DNA of 64,000 nucleotides, from NCBI GenBank assembly GCA_964460115.1, contig CAYWPR010000024.1:10235-74234 (forward strand), read 5' to 3'. This document shows positions 17,516 through 26,725 of this stretch, one piece after another. This DNA comes from JAEUJZ01 sp964460115 (GTDB taxonomy: Bacteria; Myxococcota_A; Polyangia; Palsa-1104; JAEUJZ01). Position 1 is the stretch's first letter. Each line of letters starts with the position of its first letter. The translations under genes were made by a program, and so were the position numbers. Under the pieces are notes generated by a model that did no database searches, was not told the DNA's origin, and saw only the letters and a program-made list of their open reading frames with translations.

Positions 17516-18819
17516 TGGGCGACCTTTTGGCCAACCGAATTCGCGGTGCAGTCGGTGCCGGCCTGCTCGTGGCGGCAGCCGCGACCTTGCTGTGGGCCTG
17601 TTTGCAGCCGCCGCTGGCTTTGTCGGGAGGGGGAGGGGACGGTAGCAGCGACGGCAGCTCGGCCATTCTAGATGGCGGCGGGTCGGCCATTTTGGGGCTT
17701 TTTACGATCAGCGGCTGCAAAGAGCTAAGCTTTGGCTTGCCCAGTACGGGGCTCGATCTGGAACCGCAATGCTCGGGGGTGGCACCGCTGCGGGTGCGAC
17801 TGGTGCTTTTGGCTGTGGGCGCAACCACGCACCGCTTTCAGCTTATGCGCGACGTGCAGCCGCGCGACGGCGGAACGCAAGATGGCGATGCCGGCATTTT
17901 GCCCGACGGCGGCAGCGACTCGCTTTTGGATGAGGCCAGCAGTCACGCGGTAGCCCCCGAGGTACTTCTGTCTGTACCGGGAACCTATCGAGTCTCTTTG
18001 GGAGTTGCTGGACCGGGCGGAACCGCGGCGGCGGCAGGCGTCATCATCGTGCAGCCGGCGCGTCTAGGCGCTGCTTGTGACAGCGATATACAATGCGCAA
18101 GCGGCCTGCGCTGTCTGTGCGGCCAGGGCGCAAGCGATGGAAGCTGCCCGGCCGGCCTACGCGCTGGAATGTGCACGCAAAGCTGCGATGCCATGGCCTG
18201 CCCAGCAGGCAGCGTTTGTCTTGATTTGTCACGCAGCGCGGTATCCCAAAACGTCGATGGCGGTGCAGCTAGCGATGCTTGGCGTCGGCCCATCTGTGTT
18301 CCATCTTGCAAGGGGAATGCAGACTGCCGTGGCGATTTGTCGTGCCGCGAACTGCCGCTCTTGCAAGCTGCCGCACCGGCGGGCGGCCCCTACACTTGGG
18401 GTCGCGCTTGCTTTGCCGGCACGCCGGGGGGCGTTGGGCAAAGCTGCATCGGCGGAGACGAAAAGCCGAGCCCCAGCGCCTGCGCCTTGGGGCTATGCGA
18501 GACGCTGGGTTTGCGCGACCTGTGCACCGCCCCTTGCGACGCAAACTGTCCAAGCAGCGCCGCTTGTGCGGTATGGAACGGTCCGGCGCCTCCTGCGCCC
18601 GCGGGGGCGCGCTGCCTGTTGCGTTGCGATGCACTGCAGCCGTGTGGCGATCCGCTTTTGGATTGCCTGCCCGCGGGGGCAAGCGGTGCGCTTGGCTTCA
18701 AACTTCCTACCGAACCGGCTGGAACTATGGTCTGTGCTCCGCGCCGCTGCACCAGTTTCGCCGATTGCTTGGGCGGACAATGCGTAGCCCTAGGCGGCGC
18801 ATCTTTTTGTACCCGCTAA
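17515..18819 (+). CDS. Cys-rich lipoprotein
   Basis: 434 residues from the ATG at 17515, which overlaps the recD2 stop (TGATG). Signal peptide with lipobox LLWAC (Cys29), then a Gly/Ser/Asp-rich linker and a beta region. The C-terminal half has many paired Cys in short modules (CDSDIQCASGLRCLC, CKGNADCRGDLSC, CTSFADCLGGQC), typical of surface proteins of Myxococcota. The modules probably form disulfide-bonded knots outside the cell. Translational overlap with a helicase gene is odd, since the functions seem unrelated. Confidence 0.8.
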   Translation: MGDLLANRIRGAVGAGLLVAAAATLLWACLQPPLALSGGGGDGSSDGSSAILDGGGSAILGLFTISGCKELSFGLPSTGLDLEPQCSGVAPLRVRLVLLAVGATTHRFQLMRDVQPRDGGTQDGDAGILPDGGSDSLLDEASSHAVAPEVLLSVPGTYRVSLGVAGPGGTAAAAGVIIVQPARLGAACDSDIQCASGLRCLCGQGASDGSCPAGLRAGMCTQSCDAMACPAGSVCLDLSRSAVSQNVDGGAASDAWRRPICVPSCKGNADCRGDLSCRELPLLQAAAPAGGPYTWGRACFAGTPGGVGQSCIGGDEKPSPSACALGLCETLGLRDLCTAPCDANCPSSAACAVWNGPAPPAPAGARCLLRCDALQPCGDPLLDCLPAGASGALGFKLPTEPAGTMVCAPRRCTSFADCLGGQCVALGGASFCTR

Positions 18820-18840
18820 GAATTCTAAAATCTAAAGCGT

Positions 18841-21432
18841 TCAAGGAGAGGAGAGTTTCTTCTCGGCTTGTTCTAGAGTCTGCTTGGCACGTTTCGAGGC
18901 GGGATCTTGTTTAAGAATGCGCCGACTGGTCTCTGCTGCATCGCTGTAGCGGCCCAGTTTGAACTGCGCCGACGCCAAAAATTCCTGGTAGCGCGACTTG
19001 CGCGGAGCCATGCGCACGGCCTTTTCAAGTTGACGCACCGCTTCTTCAAAGTCGCCTTGCTCAAAAGCCGCCTCGCCAAGCCCACCGGCGGCCTCGCCAC
19101 TATGCGGATCGAGTTCGAGGGCGCGGGCAAAACTTTGCATCGCCGCATCAGGTTCGCCGTCCTCTAGGCGCTTTTTGCCAAGGCTAATCAGGGAGGCCAC
19201 CTCTGAAGTCTTGGGGTTGGCGGCAACCTCGGCTGTCGCTGCGGGTTCTTCTTTGGGGGCAGTCTTTGCTGATTCTGCAACCGCGGCGGCTGAAATTGGC
19301 TTTGCCGTTGCTGAAACCCCGGGCTTAGGCGGCTCCGTCGCGGTTTTGGCGGCCGACACGGGCGTCGTGGCGGCAGGCGCCACTAGGGAGGGCGCGCTCG
19401 GTTTGGGCGCATCGAGCAGCGGTTTGGCCAAAGGCGGCGCTGAAACAGGGGGCGCAGCCGGTGGCTTTGCCAAGTCCGGCACGGCCTGAAAAAGCGGCTG
19501 CATCGATGCGTCCTTGGCAGCGGCCAGCGCGCCTGGCGCGGCGGCAGGCGCTGGGTTAGGGGCCAACCCAGCATCTGCGGGTTTTGGCGAAACGGGCGAA
19601 GAAGAATTTGTGCTCGGCGCAGTCGTCATTTCCGCAAGAGAATTGCTGGCGGACGATGAAGCGGGTGGTGAATGCGCCGGGCCGCGTAACGCCAGCCAGC
19701 AGATGACAAGCACGCCCAACACCGCCACCGCCGCCCCGGCCCAGCGAATGTAGCGCTGCGGCGATACGGTATACAGCGTGTGTTCGTCTACGTCGTCGGC
19801 AAAATCTTCGTCGTTATTTGCCGCATCCGCCGCGAACCAAATTGCCGTCGCTTGATCGTCCGGCGTGGCGGCGCTGTCGTTGCGCTTCATCTGCGGCCGA
19901 GTTACATCCTCGGCAGCCAGCGGAGTTACTTTGGGGGTTGGCAGAGTCGTATCAAGATCTTTGGGTGGAGGTGGGTCAGGCTCTTTAGGCGCTACCACCA
20001 GTCGGGTCGGTTTTTCTTCAGAAACGTGCGTCTGTACAGTTTCCAGCCAGTCTTGGGCTTGTTCTTCAAGCAGAGCGCTTACCGTGCGCGGGGTGGGATC
20101 GCTGCGGGGCGGGGTGGCTGATTTGCCGGGCGGAAAATTGGGCCCAGACACGGCTGCCGCGACATCGGTCGGTGCATTTGGACTTGGGGCCGCCGTCGAA
20201 GCTGGCGCTGAGGGCGGCACCGCCTTTTCCTCGGGCGGCGCCGACTTTGGCGGGGCGGCGGCTTTTATCTCGGTAGAGGGCGCGGCCGCCGCCGTCGCAA
20301 TCGGCATTGCGACCCGCGGTCCGACCCGCGGCTCCAAAGGGCTTTCTGCCTTTGAAACAGGGGCCGAAGCGAGCTTGGGCGCATTCGGTGCAACCGCCGG
20401 ATAGGCCAGCGTCTGCCGAATGGCTAGGCCCTGTGCCGCCGGTTTGAGGACGGGGGCTTTGCTAGACCCGGGCATCGGCGGCTGAGTTTTTAGGACTTGT
20501 TTGCGCTCTAGCGCATCCAGAAGCTGCGTGACGGTTTGAAAACGCTCACTAGGCAGCTTGCTAAGCGCGACCCGCACGATGGATTCCAGCCAGGCCGGGC
20601 AGTCGGGACGCCGGTCGCGCACCCGCGGTACCGGCGCATCCAAAATCTTGCTCAAGATCTGAACGGCATCCTCGTCTACATAAGGCGGTTCGCCGGTCAG
20701 GGACTCAAAGGCGATGGCGCCCAGCGAATAAATGTCGGCGCGCCGATCCAAGGCTTCGCCGCGAGCTTGTTCCGGGGCCATGTAGCGCGGATCGCCGTAG
20801 GTCATGCCCAGCGTCGTCCGCTGCGCATCGGCCTCGGGATTTACGAGCTTGGCCAAACCAAAGTCCAGGATGCGCACGAAATCCGGCCGGCTGCGGCGGC
20901 GCGATAAAAAAATACTGCGCGGTCGCAAATCGCGATGCACATAGCCAAGCGTGTGGGCCTCCATCAGGCCGTCTGCGGCTTGCTCGATGATGTCGATGGT
21001 GCGCTCGATAGAGATGCGCCCTTCGCGCGCAAGGGTCTGCGACAGCGGCTCGCCTTCCAGAAATTCCATGGCGAAAAATAGCCGGCCATCGTCGGCGCGG
21101 CCAAAGTCATGGACCTGCGGAATGTGATCATTGTCGATTTCGCAGACCGTGATCGCTTCGCGGCGAAAGCGCTCGACGGCTTCATCGCTTTGCGCAAGAT
21201 GCTTGTGCAAAAGCTTGATGGCCATGCGGCGGCGCAGGGTGACATGCTCGGCCCGGTACAGTACGCCGGCGCTGCCTTGACCGAGGCGCTCGATGATGTA
21301 GTAGCGCCCGGCGATGGTTTGACCGACCAGCGGATCGCGCGCCGCGGCATAAAGCGGCTTGCCGCAGTGTTCACAGAAAAGGGCCGCCGGCGGATTTTCG
21401 TGACTGCAATCTTTACACTTTTGTTCCGCCAT
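18841..21432 (-). CDS. Ser/Thr protein kinase with N-terminal zinc ribbon and C-terminal TPRs
   Basis: 863 residues. A CxxC...CxxC zinc ribbon (Cys6, 9, 20, 23) precedes a Hanks-type kinase: glycine loop LGQGSAGVLY (about 50-59), Lys73 in AIKLL, catalytic loop HRDLRPRS (166-173), DFG 190-192, MAPEQARGE. The usual HRDxKxxN is changed: Lys170 to Arg and Asn173 to Ser. A Pro/Ala-rich linker, one TM helix (AVAVLGVLVICWLAL, about 570-590), a second low-complexity stretch and TPR-like helices (DAAMQSFARALELDPHSGEA) follow. It probably signals across the inner membrane with periplasmic TPRs. AAGAG lies upstream of the ATG. Confidence 0.9.
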   Translation of the reverse strand: MAEQKCKDCSHENPPAALFCEHCGKPLYAAARDPLVGQTIAGRYYIIERLGQGSAGVLYRAEHVTLRRRMAIKLLHKHLAQSDEAVERFRREAITVCEIDNDHIPQVHDFGRADDGRLFFAMEFLEGEPLSQTLAREGRISIERTIDIIEQAADGLMEAHTLGYVHRDLRPRSIFLSRRRSRPDFVRILDFGLAKLVNPEADAQRTTLGMTYGDPRYMAPEQARGEALDRRADIYSLGAIAFESLTGEPPYVDEDAVQILSKILDAPVPRVRDRRPDCPAWLESIVRVALSKLPSERFQTVTQLLDALERKQVLKTQPPMPGSSKAPVLKPAAQGLAIRQTLAYPAVAPNAPKLASAPVSKAESPLEPRVGPRVAMPIATAAAAPSTEIKAAAPPKSAPPEEKAVPPSAPASTAAPSPNAPTDVAAAVSGPNFPPGKSATPPRSDPTPRTVSALLEEQAQDWLETVQTHVSEEKPTRLVVAPKEPDPPPPKDLDTTLPTPKVTPLAAEDVTRPQMKRNDSAATPDDQATAIWFAADAANNDEDFADDVDEHTLYTVSPQRYIRWAGAAVAVLGVLVICWLALRGPAHSPPASSSASNSLAEMTTAPSTNSSSPVSPKPADAGLAPNPAPAAAPGALAAAKDASMQPLFQAVPDLAKPPAAPPVSAPPLAKPLLDAPKPSAPSLVAPAATTPVSAAKTATEPPKPGVSATAKPISAAAVAESAKTAPKEEPAATAEVAANPKTSEVASLISLGKKRLEDGEPDAAMQSFARALELDPHSGEAAGGLGEAAFEQGDFEEAVRQLEKAVRMAPRKSRYQEFLASAQFKLGRYSDAAETSRRILKQDPASKRAKQTLEQAEKKLSSP

Positions 21433-21465
21433 CGAGATCTCTTTTCGTTGCGCCCTAACTGCCTT

Positions 21466-22029
21466 TTAGCGCGGACTGCATGAAGCGATAGTTCCTTGAA
21501 CGCCGGCGATGGTAACACTTAGGGACTGACAGTGATTGGCAGATGCGCAGTTGTTTTCGCTGCTGCAGGCAAGCAGGCAAAAGCGGCCTTTTTGCTGCTC
21601 TAGACAGTGATAACTTTGACAATCGCTGTCCACGCTGCACGGTGCCCCGGCGGGTTTGGCCGCGGGCTGGCTGGGTACGCAAAAGTTGCTTAAGGCATTG
21701 TCGTGCAAAAGCGGGACGCAGCTTTGCGTGCCTGTGCAATCAGCTTGGCTTTGGCAGGGCGGTGTGTCCTTTGCGGCGGTGCACTGCCCGTCTGCACATT
21801 CGCTGCCGATTGGACATGGCTCTTCCAGCCAGACCGGACTTTTGCTTGCATCATAGCCGCAGACAAGCGCAATGGGCCGATCTCGCGGCGGCCCGCAGCG
21901 TCGAGCTCCCGGGGTACAAAAAGCGCCCTCCAAAAAATCTGGATTGGCCGCCGTGCACTGGCAAAAAAGCAGCAACTCGACTGCAAAGCTCAAAAGCCAG
22001 CGCGCGGTTTTTGTCGCTTGATTCTTCAT
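21466..22029 (-). CDS. Cys-rich exported protein, possible lipoprotein
   Basis: 187 residues from the ATG at 22029, with GGAGG about 7 nt upstream; longer in-frame extensions are rejected. N-terminal hydrophobic segment (WLLSFAVELLLF) followed by CQC; the lipobox is non-canonical. The mature part has repeated two- to four-Cys modules (CPIGSECADGQC, CQSQADCTGTQSC, CSVDSDCQSYHC, CSSENNCASANHC) like those in the lipoprotein at 17515. It lies 25 nt after the secreted protein gene at 22055-23017, so the two are an operon. No enzymatic motif seen. Confidence 0.75.
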   Translation of the reverse strand: MKNQATKTARWLLSFAVELLLFCQCTAANPDFLEGAFCTPGARRCGPPRDRPIALVCGYDASKSPVWLEEPCPIGSECADGQCTAAKDTPPCQSQADCTGTQSCVPLLHDNALSNFCVPSQPAAKPAGAPCSVDSDCQSYHCLEQQKGRFCLLACSSENNCASANHCQSLSVTIAGVQGTIASCSPR

Positions 22030-22054
22030 CTCTCGACCTCCGTCGCGTGACTCG

Positions 22055-23017
22055 CTATCTGTGCGTGCGACTATACTCTTTGCGATCCAGATAAAATAGA
22101 ACGCCAAAGGCGCCGGCACTGAGCAGGCCGCCGCCGAGGAGTAGTCCAAGCCCGGGGCCAAGGTTGCCTGTGTAGATGGTTGGACATTGGTTGCGCGGGA
22201 CGCTAGGCGCGCAAGTGGTTTGGCCGTCTTTTGCGGCAAACACCAAAAATGGAATCGAGGCGATGACAAAAACTCCGGTCGCCACTGCTGCCGAGATAGA
22301 GCCGTATCGATAGAATTTGGCGTAGGGAGACGGCGGCGGCCCAGTTGCCGGGGCCGCCGTCTCTGTATCTTTGTTTGGGGCATCGAAATTCCCCGGCGCA
22401 GAAGACGCAGGCCGGGCTGTGGCAGCGCTTTTTGCCGCGGGTTCTGTAGGGACCGCAGGCAATGGGGCCGCTAATCCCGTGGCCAGAGCGGCGATGCTGG
22501 CGGTGGCCCGTCGCAAAGAGTCAAAAGCGCGAACCAGCGTACAACCTTCGGCTTGGTCTCCGCATGATTCGGTGTTTTTCATCGGCAGAACGGCGCCATT
22601 TCGATCATAGACGGACAGGGCGATTTTATAAGCCGTGCCGCCGGCTACGGTTTTGATGTCGATGCGCGCCAAAATCAAACGGTCGGCCTTCAAGCGCTCG
22701 GCGAGCTGGCGTAGGCAAGGACCTTCGTGGCAACGCAAAAGGGCCGGGGTGCCGGCCAAAGCGGCCTGAACTTCGCTGCTGCTAAGGACGCTGGCAGCGG
22801 GGCCGGCGCTATCTTTCAGGCCGGCGACCAAGTTCTCGTGAAATTTCTGACGGCGGCCCTCGGAGATGGCGGTATCTGATTCGATCAAAGGCAATGAGAC
22901 GGCTACGCAGGGCGCCTGCGCCCAAGCAGAAGCGGCCAGCATCGTAAAAAGCCCCAAAAGATGCAGGCTTAAAAACCGAGGGGGCAAGAGGCTCGTCCTC
23001 GAAGAACCGGCACGCAT
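22055..23017 (-). CDS. exported protein with C-terminal membrane segments, unknown function
   Basis: 320 residues with a signal peptide (LLGLFTMLAASAWAQA). The first half (about 35-180) has an alpha/beta pattern seen in several myxobacterial exported proteins: CLRQLAERLKADRLILARIDI, YKIALSVYDRNGAVL. An Ala/Pro linker follows, then two hydrophobic segments (ISAAVATGVFVIASIPFLVF and GLGLLLGGGLLSAGAFGVLFYL). I do not recognise a catalytic domain. Upstream gene of the pair with the Cys-rich protein. No SD; a TGCTAGACT element lies 6 nt before the ATG. Confidence 0.7.
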   Translation of the reverse strand: MRAGSSRTSLLPPRFLSLHLLGLFTMLAASAWAQAPCVAVSLPLIESDTAISEGRRQKFHENLVAGLKDSAGPAASVLSSSEVQAALAGTPALLRCHEGPCLRQLAERLKADRLILARIDIKTVAGGTAYKIALSVYDRNGAVLPMKNTESCGDQAEGCTLVRAFDSLRRATASIAALATGLAAPLPAVPTEPAAKSAATARPASSAPGNFDAPNKDTETAAPATGPPPSPYAKFYRYGSISAAVATGVFVIASIPFLVFAAKDGQTTCAPSVPRNQCPTIYTGNLGPGLGLLLGGGLLSAGAFGVLFYLDRKEYSRTHR

Positions 23018-23023
23018 GCGGTC

Positions 23024-23032
23024 AGTCTAGCA
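23024..23032 (-). promoter_or_regulatory. extended -10-like element, 6 nt before ATG at 23017
   Basis: The reverse strand reads TGCTAGACT, 6 nt upstream of an ATG lacking a Shine-Dalgarno. It has the same TAGACT hexamer as the divergent gene at 23138. Leaderless transcription is inferred. Confidence 0.38.
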
Positions 23033-23121
23033 CGCCAAAAAGCCAAAGGAAGGCGGCCCTTTGGAGAGCCAATTCGCAAGTGCGAGATTGCGCAAGGATG
23101 CGCTTTTTCGAAGAGGGACAA

Positions 23122-23130
23122 TGATAGACT
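23122..23130 (+). promoter_or_regulatory. extended -10-like element, 7 nt before ATG at 23138
   Basis: TGATAGACT matches TGnTAnnnT and ends 7 nt before the ATG; the intervening GCGCCCC has no SD character. Confidence 0.38.
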
Positions 23131-23137
23131 GCGCCCC

Positions 23138-23962
23138 ATGAACAATGCCTGCAAAGGATTGCTAGAGGATCGCGTCGCGGTCATCACTGGGGCCGGTCGC
23201 GGCATCGGCCGAGCTTGTGCCTTGACGCTGGTCCACGCCGGTGCGCAGGTGGTGATAAACGACCTGGATGCCGAACCCGCCGCAGAGGTGGCGGCGGCTT
23301 GCACCGCACTGCGTCCAAATAGCGCAACGGTTTCCATCGGTTCAGTGACAGATGCAGCATATACCGAGACTTTGATGCGAACCGCGGTGGAGCACTTTGG
23401 CAAGCTGGATATCTTGGTCAATAATGCCGGCTTGTCTCGCGATCGCATGTGCCATCAGATGACCGATGAGCAGTGGGATTTGGTGATAGACGTCAATCTG
23501 ACCGGCACTTTCAATTGCATTCGCGCGGCGGCGCCTTTTATGCGCGAAGTCGCCAAGCGCGAGCTCGAAGAGCAGGGGCGGGTACGTTACAACCGCAAAA
23601 TCGTTAATTTTTTTTCGACCGCGGCCATTCGCGGCAACCCCGGGCAGATAAACTACGTGGCCGCCAAGATGGGCAATGTGGGCATCACTCGCGTGGTGGC
23701 GCAGGAATGGGCGCGCTTTGGCGTCAATGTCAACGCCGTTGCGCCGGGTTTTACCGAGACGCGCATGACCGCCGCGAAAAAAGCTGGCGATCTGCTCGGC
23801 GTCCCCGAAGAGCAGCGCCAAGCGACGCTGGCGCGCATTCCGATGGGGCGTTTTGGCGACCCCCAGGACCTTGCCAACGCCATCCTATTTTTCGTCTCGC
23901 CCCTCTCCGATTACATCACCGGGCAGACCATCAATGTCTCAGGTGGAATGCAAATTCCATAA
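23138..23962 (+). CDS. short-chain dehydrogenase/reductase, FabG-like
   Basis: 274 residues. Classical SDR features: cofactor loop TGAGRGIGRA (about 18-27), NNAG (LDILVNNAGLS), catalytic Ser in FFSTAAIRG, and Tyr/Lys in INYVAAKMG (YxxxK). The C-terminal PSGG-like end ITGQTINVSGGMQIP is typical of FabG-type 3-oxoacyl reductases. Usual length is about 245-250; extra residues lie between the NNAG region and the catalytic Ser (REVAKRELEEQGRVRYNRK). The substrate is not evident and no fatty-acid synthesis genes flank it. Probably cytoplasmic and NAD(P)H-dependent. It is divergent from the 23017 gene with a 120-bp shared promoter region. Confidence 0.9.
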   Translation: MNNACKGLLEDRVAVITGAGRGIGRACALTLVHAGAQVVINDLDAEPAAEVAAACTALRPNSATVSIGSVTDAAYTETLMRTAVEHFGKLDILVNNAGLSRDRMCHQMTDEQWDLVIDVNLTGTFNCIRAAAPFMREVAKRELEEQGRVRYNRKIVNFFSTAAIRGNPGQINYVAAKMGNVGITRVVAQEWARFGVNVNAVAPGFTETRMTAAKKAGDLLGVPEEQRQATLARIPMGRFGDPQDLANAILFFVSPLSDYITGQTINVSGGMQIP

Positions 23963-24135
23963 ATGGGGACTTTGAACCCCACCGCGAATTGGCGTGGCTA
24001 TTCCTGAGGCTCACGAATCGGGTTGTTTGCCTGTGTGTAGCAAATTGAGATTTAATCGATAGAGAAAATGGCAGTTTCTTACCAGCGCAACTCCAGCCGG
24101 CGGCCGGGCGCGCCGGCGCCAGGCGAGGGGGCAAG

Positions 24136-25395
24136 ATGGTAAAAGTGGCGCGCCCCTTTCCCTTGCGGCTATTTCTGTTCGCGTTCTTCGGCTGGACGTT
24201 TGACTACTACGACTTGATGCTGTGGATCTTTATCAAGGACACAGTCATAAAAGAGCTTGGTCAATCGCCGGAGGCGTGGTCGTGGATTACCGGGGTGGCG
24301 CTCGGCACTTCGGGCATTGGCGGCATGATCGCCGGCGTTCTTGCCGATCGATATGGCAAGCGCTCGATTTTGGCCCTGACGGTACTGATTTTCTCGATGG
24401 GCTCGCTGGTCTGCGGACTGGCCCCCAACGTGACGCTGTTTATCATCGGCCGCGGCCTAGTTGGGCTAGGGGTCGGCGGCGAATGGGCCATCGGCCATGG
24501 TCTTGTGGCCGAGGCCGTGGAATCCAAGTACCGCGGGCGGGCCTCCGCACTTTTACAATCCGGCGAGCCGCTTGGCGTGGCGATGGCGGCGCTTGTTGGC
24601 TACCTGCTTATGCCGATTGTTGGGTGGCGCGCCGTGCTTATCGGCTCTAGCGCCACGGCGCTGTTTGCTTTGTTTATTCGCAAGTCGATGCGCCTGCCGA
24701 ATGAGCCGGCACGCCGCACTTATAGTCTGCGCCGAGTGTTTAAAGCCAGCATTGGCAAGCACATGTTTATGGCTTGGATGCTGGCCGTGCTCAAGATGGG
24801 CACCTATTGGACCTGCTACACCTGGCTGCCGAGTTTTCTGAACAAAGAAATGGGCCAGAGCCTTGGCAAGAGCGCGACTTGGGTGCTGACGGCGCAGCTT
24901 GGTCAATTTTTGGGAATGCTGACTTTTGGCAGCTTCGCCGATCGATATGGACGTCGGCCGGCGTATTCGCTGTATTCGCTGCTAACGGCGGTGGCGCTGG
25001 CGCTTTTGGCGTTTCGCTGGCAATGGCTGACCTCGCGCGAGGTGCTGTTTTGGCTGACCATGCTGTTGCTCGGCTTTGGTTCGGGCTGCACGGCCGGTTT
25101 TGGCGCGCTTTTGGCCGAGCTTTTTCCCACCGAGGTACGCAGCGCGGCCATGGGCACGACCTATAACATGGCGCGCTCGGTGCAATTTTTAGGGCCATCG
25201 GTGGTAGGTGTCATGGTGCAGCGCAGCGGGCTGTCCGGCGGGCTGTCCGTGCCGCTGCTTCTGGCTTTGGCAACGGCGCTGTGGGTATGGCTGCTGCCTG
25301 AAACCCGCGGCATCTCTTTGCCGCGGCTGTTTATGTCGCCGCGCTCGCGCAGCGGTAACAATTCGCGCACGCCCAGTTCCCAACCGCCGCCTTAA
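24136..25395 (+). CDS. MFS transporter (sugar/aromatic acid:H+ symporter type)
   Basis: 419 residues with about 12 TM helices. The helix 2-3 loop has the MFS signature (GVLADRYGKRSILALT), repeated after helix 8 (GSFADRYGRRPAYSLYS). The start FFGWTFDYYDLMLWIF and GLGVGGEWAIGHGLVAEAVESKYRGRASALLQSGEPLG resemble the aromatic acid/sialate symporter families. The substrate is unknown. The G-rich GAGGGGGCAAG before the ATG can serve as SD. The 173-bp gap before it holds two small GC hairpins (around 23966-23999) and nothing else I can support. The ArsA-like gene begins 7 nt after its stop. Confidence 0.9.
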   Translation: MVKVARPFPLRLFLFAFFGWTFDYYDLMLWIFIKDTVIKELGQSPEAWSWITGVALGTSGIGGMIAGVLADRYGKRSILALTVLIFSMGSLVCGLAPNVTLFIIGRGLVGLGVGGEWAIGHGLVAEAVESKYRGRASALLQSGEPLGVAMAALVGYLLMPIVGWRAVLIGSSATALFALFIRKSMRLPNEPARRTYSLRRVFKASIGKHMFMAWMLAVLKMGTYWTCYTWLPSFLNKEMGQSLGKSATWVLTAQLGQFLGMLTFGSFADRYGRRPAYSLYSLLTAVALALLAFRWQWLTSREVLFWLTMLLLGFGSGCTAGFGALLAELFPTEVRSAAMGTTYNMARSVQFLGPSVVGVMVQRSGLSGGLSVPLLLALATALWVWLLPETRGISLPRLFMSPRSRSGNNSRTPSSQPPP

Positions 25396-25402
25396 TCATG
25401 CT

Positions 25403-26656
25403 ATGGTTCGCCCCGGCATGAGTAGCGGATCGGCCAGTGCGGAACCTTCGTTGCGACCGCTTCTCGCTGAGCGGCGCATTGTCATTTGCGTCGGTTCGGG
25501 AGGCGTCGGCAAAACCACCACTTCAGCAACCTTGGCGCTGCTGGGCGCGCTGTCCGGCCGCCGAGTGCTGGCTCTGACGATCGATCCGGCGCGCCGGCTG
25601 GCCGATACTTTGGGCCTGCAGGCGCTCGGCCACGATATTCAGCGAGTTCCCGATGAAAAGCTTGCGGAAGTGGCGGCGCGGCGCGGTGAAAATTTTGTTC
25701 CCGGTGCCGGCCAGCTCTACGCGATGATGCTCGACCAGAAGCGCGCCTTTGACGAGGTCGTCAAACGCTATGCCAAAGATCCGACGCTGCACCAGCGCAT
25801 TCTCAATAACGGAATCTATCGGCAGATTAGCGCCTCGCTGGCCGGTTCGCACGAGTATGCGGCGATGTCCAAGCTGTACGATTTGGCCCTAGATTCAAGC
25901 TGGGATCTGATCGTGCTCGATACACCTCCGACGGAGAACGCGCTGGATTTTCTGGATGCGCCAGAACGTCTGAGCGAGGCGGTGGATTCTCCGGCGCTGC
26001 AGTGGTTTATAAAGCCGTATTTGCAGCAAGCGGGAAGCTGGGGGCTGCGACTGTTTGGGGTCGGGGGAGCTTTTGTGCTGCGCGGGCTGGCGCGCTTTGT
26101 CGGGTCGCAGTTTTTGCAGCAGATGGCCGAGTTTTTCGTCGAATTCGCCGAGGTCACCGCTGGCTTTCGCGAGCGCGCGCAGTCCGTGCAAGCGCTTTTG
26201 CGGCGGGCTGATTCGTCGTTTGTGCTGGTTTGCAGCCCAGAGTCGCTGTCCATCGAAGAGGCTTGCTATTTTCACGATCGGCTGGTGCAAAGTGCAATGC
26301 CGCTTGGCGGCGTGGTTGTAAACCGCGTCAACATCGCCGGGCCGCCAAACGCCGAAATCGACAACTCGGCCGCCCCCGCTTTGGTGCAGTGGCTGAGCAA
26401 GCGGCCGGAGCTAGGTGGCTTTCTTCGCGACGATGTAGAGCGCCTGGCCGCGGATCTGCAACGCACCTATCGCGAACAACAGGCCGTGGCGGCTGCGGAT
26501 GCCGCTGCTATCGAGCGGCTGCGCAAAAAAATCGTGACCACGAGCGACTTGGCGTCGCCGCCGCGGCCGGCGCTGCCGATCTGCCGCGTGCCGATGCTCG
26601 AGCACGACATCCATGACGCCGCCGGATTGGCCCTGATCAGCCAATATTTGGCGTGA
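25403..26656 (+). CDS. ArsA-family P-loop ATPase
   Basis: 417 residues from the ATG at 25403 (an ATG at 25418 is possible; neither has an SD). The deviant Walker A GSGGVGKTTTSATLALL is typical of ArsA/Get3/MinD-type ATPases, followed by LTIDPARRLADTLGL (switch I, ArsA-like) and IVLDTPPTENALDFLDAPERL (switch II). In this family the ATPase couples nucleotide state to targeting or export; no ArsB-like pump or arsenic genes are nearby, so arsenite export is unlikely. Myxobacteria often carry such ArsA-like proteins of unknown role. Probably co-transcribed with the MFS gene 7 nt upstream. Confidence 0.88.
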   Translation: MVRPGMSSGSASAEPSLRPLLAERRIVICVGSGGVGKTTTSATLALLGALSGRRVLALTIDPARRLADTLGLQALGHDIQRVPDEKLAEVAARRGENFVPGAGQLYAMMLDQKRAFDEVVKRYAKDPTLHQRILNNGIYRQISASLAGSHEYAAMSKLYDLALDSSWDLIVLDTPPTENALDFLDAPERLSEAVDSPALQWFIKPYLQQAGSWGLRLFGVGGAFVLRGLARFVGSQFLQQMAEFFVEFAEVTAGFRERAQSVQALLRRADSSFVLVCSPESLSIEEACYFHDRLVQSAMPLGGVVVNRVNIAGPPNAEIDNSAAPALVQWLSKRPELGGFLRDDVERLAADLQRTYREQQAVAAADAAAIERLRKKIVTTSDLASPPRPALPICRVPMLEHDIHDAAGLALISQYLA

Positions 26657-26725
26657 AGATGATTGTAAGGCCGCAACCAGTCGCCTCTTGACTAATTGTA
26701 GCGGGCGCGACAATGTGCCTGCGCC

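Noticed and set aside
19150..20450. Low-complexity Ala/Pro region with several long opposite-strand frames
   Set aside because: These are shadows of the kinase linker; GC-rich Ala/Pro codons rarely create stops on the opposite strand.
23966..23999. GC-rich short hairpins after the FabG-like gene as a terminator
   Set aside because: Stems are only 4-5 bp and there is no T-run, so terminator function is not supported.
25403..26656. ArsA-like ATPase as part of an arsenic resistance operon
   Set aside because: No arsB, arsC, arsD or arsR is nearby, and the upstream gene is a general MFS transporter.
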